NCBI GenBank assembly: GCA_021613335.1
Contig: JAJTWR010000458.1
Coordinates: 1,447,001-1,511,000, forward strand
Direction of reading: 5' to 3'
Source: Whitmania pigra
Taxonomy: Eukaryota > Annelida > Clitellata > Hirudinida > Haemopidae
Length of the DNA stretch: 64,000 nt
The position numbers and the translations under genes were made by a program. Below, in pieces: positions 1-10,557 of the stretch (the stretch's first letter is position 1; every line of letters starts with the position of its first letter). The notes beneath the pieces were generated by a model that worked only from the letters and a program-made list of their open reading frames with translations, was not told the DNA's origin and did not search any database.

Positions 1-147
1 AATACAGATGAAAATACATAGAGTAACAATTCATTAAACATTAATTATTCCTCATATCACATCGAGTAATTATTTGCTAAACATTAATTATTCCTCAAAA
101 CAACATGAATATTAATAACATGAATAACAAATCAAGGAATGACTCAC

Positions 148-2269
148 AGGTCCAGGGCTGATTGGAGAAGAGACACTGGCACCATCTGAGTCGTGTGGAC
201 GAACCTTCTTCTTTTTCTTTCCTTTACCAGACATTATTGTCTTCAAGAAATAACATGTTTAATTACATTACATTGTTAATCAAAATTACAATCAAAGTTA
301 TTCTTAGTATATATTGCATTGTAAAAAATTGCAACAGAAATTGAATGATTTTGAGGAGTTTATTTGCAAATAAAAACAAATGAATACATTAAATAGTTAA
401 TAAATTCAACTACATTTATATAACTTAACTTATTTAACTAGTCTCATCAATAAAGCATAAAACTGGAAAGAGCATACGTTGGCATGTTGATATTATATGA
501 AAGTATTAAATAATTAAGTATTAAATTTATTCATGACATCCCAATTTCATTGAAAATATCACCTCCACTTCTTCTCTGTCCCTCTCATCAAACTGAACTT
601 CCTCTGCAGCTTCCCCTGATCCCGGTTTGACGGTTTTAACGTAGGCCAGTTTGTTGACATTCGTTGCCGTACCAGCCAGTACTGACACCTTTGCAGATTA
701 AGGTTAAGAGATGCATTTTATTTTTTCTTGTTATAATGAATAGTATATTCAATTTGAGAAAACACTATAAAAAGGCTATATAACTTTTGTCTTATGTTTG
801 ACTTGTTTTAGAGGACAGCAATGTCTATGAATGTTGTAACTTCTAAAACATGAGTTCACTTTCTGCTTGACATTACTGCCCAATTAACTTAAATGTCATT
901 TTGAATCATATTCCATGCTGTCGAACTCGACCGCAATTCCAACCTTCTCTCCCGTTCCCTCGGCGCCGTAGTAGGGTCTCGCCAGTGATCCTCCTTGCGT
1001 GATCCAAGCCTCCCCGTGCCTGTCGTAGGAGTTCGAAGACTCCCCTCCAAGACTGTGAGCAGTTCTTCTGCTGCTGTTTCGCTCAAATTCCGGCTGGCTT
1101 CTGTGGATCCTTTGGAGACGGGTCTGGTACTGAGTCCTGCCCGAATATCTGTGTCGAGAGCCCAGCTGCAGGAGTAAGTTGCTGTTTTTCTTCTCAGCTT
1201 CGTTCGCTCGTTTCAGCCTTCAGAAGGAGGATGGGATTTTTATAGATGTTTAAGGATGATAAAACATCATTAAATTATATGTAATTTTATTTTATCCTGA
1301 AATAAATTATACTTTTTCTTAAATAATTAATTAAATGGTTTTATATAACTTTAATACTTTTAGTCCAGCAATCATAGATTTTTCTTTGTGGACAAGTAAG
1401 GATTACAAATGCAAACCTGAAAAAGGTATGGTGTTCCAAAGCAAGTCTCCAGAAGTTCTTTGCGTGTGTGTGACTCTCCATTTGGAAGCCAATTGTGTTT
1501 TCGTATTGCTCGAACTTCAAACAAAAGTCACGTTAACAATGTCAGAAAAACAGTTAATTACAGAAACGTTATCAAACATGTTTGTGATAAAATATAACAA
1601 TAAAATAATAATCACAGTTCATTTGCATCAAATTCCTTCGAGAATATATTTGAAGAAACCTCTGCAGGTCTGATCTTGATATAGAACTTCTTTCTCTTGT
1701 TGTAGGATATCTTCAGTATCTTTGGCCAGGGAAACTTGTTGATGATGATGTTGTCTCTGACAACAACGATGCCTCCATAGTAGACACCCAACCACAACAA
1801 AACCAATTCTGAATCCTGAGGATTAAAGTTATCAATTGCAACGTGATTATTTATGTCACTACCATAACTTCAATAATTGACATAGTTATTATTAATACTA
1901 TTATTAAAATTGTTTTCCTTCAACATACAAATTCATTAACTAATGAGATAAATACTTAACAAACTAATAAACAAAAATAGCAATCCAAGTGGTACAAACC
2001 CTGGCTTGAACGAAGTGCATTCCATACATTTGAAGTTTCTTTGCATTCTCCAGGAAGTTCAACTCGGCGTCTGCCGGTGTTTGTCCGCTGGAATAAAATA
2101 AATATTTATAAAAATATTTAATATAAATAAATTTAATATAATAAATGTAAACCAAAAAAATAAATTCTGTTATGGTAGAAAACATTCAGCTGAGAGCTTA
2201 TCTGAATCACTTGCATTAAGTACTTGGCTTTTGAAGTTCATGAATAACCTATACTGGCTGATTATGATT

Positions 2270-2311
<42 letters not shown>

Positions 2312-2338
2312 TGATGATGATGATGATGATGATGATGT

Positions 2339-2392
<54 letters not shown>

Positions 2393-2419
2393 CGACGCCA
2401 CGACGACGACGACGACGAC

Positions 2420-2456
<37 letters not shown>

Positions 2457-2631
2457 GTTATTGTTATTGTTATTGTTATTGTTATTGTTATTGTTATTGT
2501 TATTGTTATTGTTATTGTTATTGTTATTGTTATGTTATTGTTATTGTTATTGTTATTGTTATTGTTATTGTTATTATTATTATTATTATTTATTATTATT
2601 ATTGTTATTGTTATTGTTATTGTTATTGTTA

Positions 2632-2712
<81 letters not shown>

Positions 2713-4902
2713 ATTTGTAATAATACGATAACTTGATTCTATTTGTAAGTAGAAGTTCTGATAACTGATGTTATACTTCAGATATGTTAATGCCACATTT
2801 GAGTTTCCACTTAAATTATTTGTATTTTCAAAATAATGTTTTCGTTAATTTATAATGGCTTGAAATCGAACCATAAAAAATATTTTAATATTGTAATGTA
2901 GCAATGACAACAAATTAATATTAATTATTTACACAAGACTCACAAATGTGTTTTGTGGAGTTCAACAATCTTCTCTAGCAGGTCTTCCGTCTGATTCGGA
3001 GCAAATGGAACTTCTTGGAGGTAGTCAGTGTCTCTTCCGTCATTGTTTGGTTCGTAATCCCCCAACTCTGATTGGGCTGTATACGAACCCAAGAGGGCAT
3101 AGGTCACAAAGGAACAGGGTAACCTTTGCAAATAAACAAATTATGTGACTCTAAAGATGATTTAAATTTGAATGTGTGGGGTTTTTTTGACAAGACTTTT
3201 GCATTCACTCACTTTCCTGAAGAAATGTCACTTCGCAGTTGCAGGCAGAGCAAGTACCTGTTAAATATTTAATAATCACATTAACTATGCATAAGTTTTT
3301 GAAATCTGCAGGTAAAATATGCTTTGTCATGTCAGACAAATGTTGAATGTAAAAAGAAGATTGTAAATAACTTGTGGGCATCACAATATCCACTCCTGAA
3401 TTTACTTTGAATTTTGCTTATTCTTAGAATTGTGTAAAAGATTAATAGAGAGTTGGGTGCCACAAGAGTTTGCAATGATTTGCAAAGCATATTTTTAAAC
3501 CTTCATTCTGTTAATGTATTTGAATAAGTGCAATTTGAATGAAATGCTGATCAAAATAAAAACCTTGTAATGTCTTCCTGTAAAATAGTTGGTTCTGGAG
3601 TGTAAAACTTTACTCGAAACTCAAAGGTCCAAGGATTTTCAGGATCTGAAATCATGAATTATTAATAAGATGAAGAATTATTAAAACATTATAATTAAAT
3701 GTGATTCTTAAAATATTTTGACCAAACTTTTATTTATTTCTTAAGTTCAGCTAACACTAAAGTTGTTCATTAAATCGAATCATCATAACAACAAAGCATT
3801 GTAAAAGTTGTAAAAGTTTCGACCTTCAAGCATCTGTTTAATGATCCTTCGATCATGGATCAGCCAAAACTGGAAATCAATACTCGAGATTAATTTACAT
3901 TAATTGACATTAATGATCTGCATCAACAAATGAATTTATTTTTCAACATGATTTTATTTGGTTTAAATCTCAAAACTATCAATCTATTTTTAGTTTTTAA
4001 AAAATACAAGCTGAAAACCAATTTCATCAAAAAATGAGACTGTTGAAAAATGAATTTTCTGTGAGATGATATAATTCTTGAACCAAGCATCACGATGAGC
4101 AAATATATTTAAGGAAACATTTAATGTAAAAAAGAGTTTTAAATACCACGATTCCTCTCTTTCCTACAAATGTGAGAGAAAAATATTCCTTTTCAATGAG
4201 ATTAATGTGGTCACAAACTTTATCAAACAGATGTTGTCCATAAGCATATTTCTGCAAAATTAAATCTAAAAATTTTACTTGCAATGAAGCGACGAAATGA
4301 TGATTTTTTTTTAAACCAGTCATCCACAGAAACTCCCAATTTGACAGAAAACGAGTTTCATTACGAAAACAACATCTAACTTTTATTATTTTTGAAGATC
4401 ATTCCATGGTTTTGAATTTCTAAGGAATCACATGCAATCATTGTTGCCATCATCATCATCATTACTGCTATCACTACTATTGTCATCCTTGTCATCATCA
4501 TCATCATCATTATTACTTCTAAAACCACCAACAGTAACAACTCACGTCAACAACAGTCTGATAATCCGATCCATCCAGCAATGCAACTCTGCACTTGACT
4601 CCTTCCTTTGGTCTCACTTCAACTCTTTTCTTTTGAGTGAAAAAACCCGAAAGTTGGTTGAAACTTTTTTTTAAGAAGTTTTCCTTGTCTGTTTGATCGT
4701 TCCTGGAAGCCAATTTTTCATCTTGTTTCCTCTGTCTGATTTCTTCCTTTTCTCTCTTTTCCTGTTCCTTCCTTTCTTTCTCCAACCTCTTCTTGGCTTC
4801 CTTGTCCGATTCCGAGGTGCTTGGTCGAATCGCCGAAGGGCTTTTCCTGTCGTCGTCGGAATCAACGAGAGGTGGTTTCTGGATGTCATCGTCGGAGTCC
4901 AT
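148..4902 (-). CDS. EPB41-like: Protein 4.1-like FERM-domain cytoskeletal linker (3' end outside window)
   Basis: Protein 4.1 proteins tie spectrin-actin to membrane proteins at the cell cortex. Twelve exons in order: 4546-4902, 4147-4251, 3824-3869, 3564-3645, 3213-3257, 2944-3123, 2000-2087, 1660-1815, 1417-1514, 944-1217, 563-688, 148-240. They total 1650 nt, exactly 550 codons, with every phase matching. Residues 1-101 are an acidic then Lys/Glu-rich coiled-coil-like head. The FERM domain spans about 102-386, with family blocks such as [51 protein letters not shown] and LEHHTFF. The FERM-adjacent segment [16 protein letters not shown] follows. The last visible exon carries a Lys cluster (GKGKKKKKV) and ends at a GT donor, so a further exon lies beyond position 1. 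The start is the first ATG of the MDSDDD exon; an upstream coding exon is possible. The FERM assignment is very strong. Which 4.1 paralogue it is cannot be decided. Confidence 0.93.
2258..2720. repeat. Compound trinucleotide/hexanucleotide microsatellite in a 4.1 intron
   Basis: About 460 bp of graded simple repeat fills much of the 856-bp intron between two FERM exons. It runs GAT (2258-2390), a short CGA block (2391-2419), then TTA, TTATTG and TTA again to about 2705. The unit changes stepwise, with neighbouring units differing by one or two bases. Poly-Met and poly-Leu reading frames across it are artefacts. Confidence 0.95.
4437..4520. repeat. CAT/ATC triplet microsatellite
   Basis: An imperfect CAT-triplet run lies in the intron just downstream of the first coding exon of the 4.1 gene, ending about 25 bp before that exon's splice donor at 4546. 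It has no coding role. Confidence 0.8.
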
Positions 4903-6529
4903 TGCCTGCTGATGTTCAGTTGTGAATAAGTTATCATTAATAATTAATTAATTGATTCATTGTTTATTAATCATTCAGCATTTAATAAGTTATTAATGAA
5001 GGAATATAAAATAGCAACTTAGTGAAAATATGTTAGCTGAATATTTCTAAGGAAATATTTAATGAGAATTACAGAAATCAATGATAGCCACAAAAAGATG
5101 TTAGCAACATGAATGTGTAATGTCGGGGTTATTTTTAAAATTGCAGCTAATAATTATAATCTATTATATTGTAATATTTAATTAAATCTTTCACTCAATC
5201 TAGTAAATTTTCTAAAATGTGGTTTTTGAGACAATGTAATTGTAATTGTAATTGCGTGTTTGGAATGTCACAACATCGGGAACGAAATGATGCAGGAATG
5301 AATTGAATAACTGAATGAAGAAATAAAGGAGACAATAAGTCCAAGCAAATAACATAAGTTCATGTATTCAACATGTATCTGTGAGTTTAAGTTTTATTTT
5401 AGAACCTAACAACGATAATTAAAATCCTTTAAAAAAACACAATAATCCCAGAATTTACTTGTCAATTTGAAAATGTCCGTTCCGAAAAGAATTTGAAATG
5501 CAGTGAAAATCAAAATATGTTGAACGCTCGTCACAATTTCTGACTTAAGCGTTAACAAACAATCGAAATTTTGCAAGAGTTGGCCCACCTGTGTTTTTTC
5601 TCACCTGTCCTTATTTTGTGGTGATGTCACATTTGCAATATCAAATTAAAATTATTTAAGCGTTTAAGCTAATATATAGATTATTTGCGCATAGACTCAT
5701 TTAACGCAAAATTTAGTAATTTAAAAGGTGGTATTAGTTGTTAAATTTTCCTTGTTTTACGATTAATTGCTTTAAATTTTAATTTTAATCATTCTCTTGA
5801 TCAAGTTCCAAGAAGTATTTCTCTAAGTTTTTCAATGGAGTTAATAAAAATTTCTATAATTTATGACAAATTGTTTTTATTATTAACTTTGTCGTTACTA
5901 TTTATATTGATATTATTAATTTCCTGTAAAATGTTAGTATGTTTTCAGGTCTGTTGGTTGAATCTGCGTTAAGTTTTTACTTAAAACGGTGTCGTCCGCT
6001 GCAATCTTCACCACTCACTCCCCTCGCCAGCCCTCGCGATACCAAACATCGTTGGTAATCACCGCCACCCCTTCAAGAGTTTCCTCAGGTTTCTACGCTA
6101 ACGCAAGTGGGTGAATTTAAGGGAGCACAGCTACTAAAACTCTCGTTCAAAGTGGTAAATTATTGACGTAATTTTAATCTAAAATAGATGTAATCCAGCA
6201 ATTTGTTTTATTTATAAAGTCACTCTCCGCCCCCCTCAAATCCCTGGACACAAGGACCCCTTAGTTATGTTAATTTATTAAGGGAATACCAAAAAGGTAA
6301 ACGTAGTGACCGCAAAATTTGCACTTTTAAAAACTTTTTGCTCCGGCCCCACTGTTATTTAAATTCCACATTTACGCACCACTTCCATGCAATTGTGTGA
6401 CTTACTTCCACGTCCACTCGCGCCAACTGCGTTAAATAGAAAAATAGACCATGGACCCAGTCCCAAGCCACCCGAAAAGTCAGAGGGAAATGTCTTTTTA
6501 CAAATTGCGACACACTTCAATATTTAATT
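4903..6529. other. Gene-poor spacer upstream of the 4.1 gene
   Basis: No coding exon is recognisable. The stretch must hold the 5' leader and promoter of the minus-strand 4.1 gene, but I could not pick a clear TATA box or start site. Positions 5990-6130 and 6220-6440 are richer in C and G than the surroundings and may be a promoter patch or old repeat. Confidence 0.4.
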
Positions 6530-9500
6530 CTATTTTTCAAAAGAAATATCTTTTATATCAATGAACTTATGCATATCACACCCTCTATATGCATCACTCT
6601 TTAAGAATAACACAAAATCATGTTCATCAATTTTAGGCAGTGCAAATTCAAGCTTGAATGTATCCTTCTGCTTGAGAGTGAGGTATTTGATGGCAAGCAA
6701 TCTTTTTTCAATTTTTGGCTCACCAATCACTACCCACCATCCTTCTTATCTTTTCTACAGACAGAAAATTAAAATTAATATTAGAACAGCAAAATATTAA
6801 ATGTCATTTCATTGTAGGAACACAAACAAATTCTAAAGTAAATTTGCTATAAATGTTGATGTGTACCATATGCATGATAATAATTTTTAATCAGAAGTGA
6901 AATTAACCTGTGGAAAGTATGGTGCCATGACTGATCTAGATCCTTCAGCAAAGTCACCTTCCTTCTCCAAGGAAACTTCAACAGTCACATTCAAGTTAAA
7001 GCAATCTTCCTTTTGAAATGCCACACAGTTGAGCTCAATGCTAGGGTGTTTTACAAGGAACCCAGCTACATCCGCCTTTTCCTCATCAGTCATTTGAAGC
7101 AATCCATCTCTCTCTTGCTCCTCCATGTCCAAAAATTCAAAGATTGACTTAATATTCTGGAGAAAAACAAATATGTTTGAAATATAGAACAAACTGTAAT
7201 GTAACTAGAGTGTGAAATTTTAACATTTTCTAAAGTTAAAAACAAACCCTGACATTAAATCTTTGTACGACCTCACTATTAAAGTGGGGCAACTGATTCA
7301 GATAGCTATATTCCTCCCACATGGCCTGCGTGATCATTTGGGCCAATTCTATAGCTGCCAGAGCAGGAAAAAGCCAGCCTTTAAGGCTCAAAAATTCCAC
7401 ACATGCATGAATAAGTCTAATGGCCTTTTTCAATATGTCTTCCGTGTCTGACATAAGTTCAGGAGCAAGTGGTATTCTGGAAAGGTGAGCTTGCAGGAGT
7501 AAATTGGTCATGACATGAGGATCACTGAAATTAGGATTGTGGAACTGTATGGGGAGCCATTCAGCCAACTGCAATGCACATGTAATATTTTTGAATATTA
7601 TGAATTCAATATGTTTAGAATATTATCATTCATTAATAATTCCTTGGTAATCAGAAAAGACCAACAAACCTCTCTGAGCAAAGAGTCCTCATGATGTCTG
7701 GTGGGAATGTTTTTAAACTCTGTTGCTTTTGCAATGATTTCAATCAATTCATGAATTGTAGTGTTGGCATGGAGTGATAAGCTGAACATTTCTGTTTGTT
7801 TTAAAATATATATTTGACTAAGTATCAAGCAAGAGTAGGTTTAATGAGCATTTAAAAATATAAGATAAAGTTACAATAATTATAGTTACATGATGTGTCT
7901 AAAATCACATATTCTTATCCATTGTGGTGTAACTGATGTAAAAATAGCTAGCAAACACTCCAGGAATTTCTGCAACAATATCTGCATCTTCCTCAATATG
8001 AAAGCACTGCAAAAATATCAGATCATAGTCTTCAAAGCATAATAAGCATAAAATTGAATCATACAAAATTGAAGTTCTAGCACTCATATAACATATATAT
8101 ACTCATATACTCATAATAACATATAACTGTAATTGTCTAAATCTAATGAACGCATCCAAATCATTTATTATTTACATTAGCTTGTTCGAGCTGATTTAAC
8201 GTGGTCTCGACCAACTCAGACACGTGATGAGACAAACAATGATGAGTTACATCCTTAAGTCCGTAGTAGTTTGGATTCTGAGTCATCCTTTTATAGAGAA
8301 ATGTCCATGTGAGGTAATCCTCAGCTTGCTGCTTGTTCCAAATCACTTCATTATTAATCTCTGCATTAAAGAGATCATGGAGGCAATGATCCAAACGTGA
8401 CTGCAACATAAAATGGAAGTGCTAATGTAGTTAGCAAATTATTCCTTTAACTAGAATCAATTGCTTAACAATATGGCAAATTCATTACAATGTACAAAGT
8501 CATACCTCTATTGGTAAAGGTTCGTAAAGGAATTTCTTGTAAAACTCCTCCTTTGAACTCTGGCATAAAATCACAGCCTTGGCCTCCTCATCCACGAGTG
8601 GCCTGTTAGCCCTTCCGATCATTTGTAAGATATCTGTTATGGGATAGTCTTCGTAAGCATGGATCCTTCCATTGTAATACTGGGTGTCCATTATTGATCA
8701 CTAAATATGAGTTATTTTTCATACTCCATGCAAGGTTTCTCGAGACAATCAAGACCTGGATGGCTCCACTCTCAAAGAGCTTTTCAACTGTTTTTCTGTC
8801 CTCGTCACACAAGCCCTCGTGCAGGTATGCAACGCCGTTGATCACAGCTCCCTTAACTTTCTTGTCCTGTAATTTGTCAACATTAGGAGATATGTCCTTT
8901 ATCTGAGCATGAAGAAATTTTGTCTTCTGGAGGTCAGCTGCACAAAGAGTGATCATGTCATAGGCAGTAACCTCTGTCTTTTTGCGAGATGGAACAATAA
9001 CTGGCTTTTTTGGAGAGTGACATGTAATACTGTTGTAGACAGGCTTTGTCATAGACATTATACGAGATGCATTATGACTTATGTTAAAACCCTGTATATG
9101 AATCTCAAGCCTTACTGGCCTAACATTAGAATGAAAGTTGAAAAAAGAAGTGGGCTTGCAACCAAGCCATTGTTCAACATCTTTAGCATTTGAGAGCGAC
9201 GAACTCATGGCCACAATCCTGATTCCCCCATCAATTTGAGCAGACCTGTAGCGCATCCTCGAAGCTTCAAGAACTGAGCCATTATCTCCACCAAGTAGGT
9301 GAAGTTCATCAATAAGAAATAGGCTGATACTTTGCATAGCAGGAGTTTGTTTCCATTTCCGTGAAAGGTCATCCCAAACTTCTGGTGTTACAATTACAAT
9401 GTTTCCCTAGTATTTATGAATAAATATATTATAAATATCTAGTAAAAATTAAGAAAGACATTGTATACAAACCTCAGAAACAAGTTTAAGATCTGTTGAC

Positions 9501-9924
9501 AGATTTCCAGTCAGAAGAACAACTTTTTTATGCAGCATCTTTCCAAACTTCTCTTGCCATTCTTCATTGATCTTAAAACAAAACAACACAACACATTACC
9601 AGACATGAAATGTTAAGTTTATGTCTTTGCAGTCAACTAACATTAAGTATAAAGCGACAGCGTAGCTCAATGGCTCGTATGCAGCGGTCATGATATCACA
9701 ATATCTATACATACTTTTTATCATATAAATATAGCTACGAAACTGTAACAAAGAAATACCAACCAACTGAGCCAGATCATTCATGGGAGTAATATAAACA
9801 CACTTTCCATCTGGATTTTGTCTGAACATCCCTAGAATTGCAAACTCAAGGCAGATTGTCTTCCCACAGCCAGTTGGAGCACCAACAAACACATTGTCAC
9901 TGCTGTTGTAAAGTGCAACGAATA
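6530..9924 (-). pseudogene. SNRNP200-like: BRR2/SNRNP200-like helicase, C-terminal cassette only, disabled
   Basis: BRR2 is the U5 snRNP Ski2-like helicase that unwinds U4/U6. Only the second helicase-Sec63 cassette is here. Exons include 9764-9924 (motif [10 protein letters not shown]), 9473-9571, 8506-9406 (motif II DELH, then [16 protein letters not shown] and QMIGRANRP), one near 8160-8400 ([19 protein letters not shown]), one near 7919-8010, one near 7665-7830, 7236-7574 ([20 protein letters not shown]), one near 6905-7160 and 6530-6754. Introns are retained, so this is not a processed copy. Lesions: TAA at 6746-6748 where the family has Glu before GWWVVIG; donor GTAAGA changed to ATAAGA at 7917-7918; a one-base insertion near 8693, after which the frame of MDTQYYNGR is shifted. 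No first cassette, PWI-like or N-terminal exons occur upstream. The family assignment is firm because residue-level similarity continues through every exon. Loss of function is inferred from several independent lesions. Confidence 0.85.
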
Positions 9925-10557
9925 CTGGAAAAGAATATTAATCATCAAAACCCATTGCAATAAATTAGATAAATAATAGGTTAAATAATCAGTTGTAGGA
10001 TTTCTTAAGCAACATATCCGCTCAGGTCATGAATATGAAAAGAGAAAATAATGCACTATCGTTTTTGTATGAATCTACATATAGGCACTTGCTGCTTTAA
10101 AAATGTGCCACAAATTCTTTAGTTACACTTTGAACTGGGATAATTTCCTAAAATTACAAGACATTACCAGCTAAAATTGTTAGAGGATGATAGCCATTAA
10201 TTGACGGTTAAAAGAGCCCAGTTAGATATCATTGATAATTAAATCAAATTATTTTGATGTCACATCAAAAGCTTCAGATGCAAAGGCAAATTTGTCATGT
10301 GCAACTACGATTCAATCTCAGATACTATTTCGTTAATGCTTCAAATGATAGGCTGGATTGAAATAAAATTATAAATAAGGACATATAATAAACGATGTGA
10401 ATTTTGAAAAAAAAAAGTAAATTTTTATCAAATGCTTACCAAAAAAGAGTCATGTTTCTGTTCAAACATTAGAGAAATTGATCTGCGAAGTCACAAATCT
10501 TGATTGGAATTAACAACAGTTTATTGAGGCATGTAAGTTAAATAACGGATACCAAGT
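9925..10557. other. Spacer between the BRR2-like and HECT-like pseudogenes
   Basis: About 630 bp of AT-rich sequence with no exon of either neighbour. The upstream BRR2 exons expected here are absent. I see no repeat or RNA gene. Confidence 0.6.

Noticed and set aside
2311..2736. Poly-Met/poly-Leu open frame
   Set aside because: Translation of the GAT/TTA microsatellite in an intron of the 4.1 gene.
6530..9924. ASCC3 or HFM1 as the identity of the helicase copy
   Set aside because: Residue-level similarity ([35 protein letters not shown]) follows BRR2, and the motif I-containing second cassette order fits SNRNP200.
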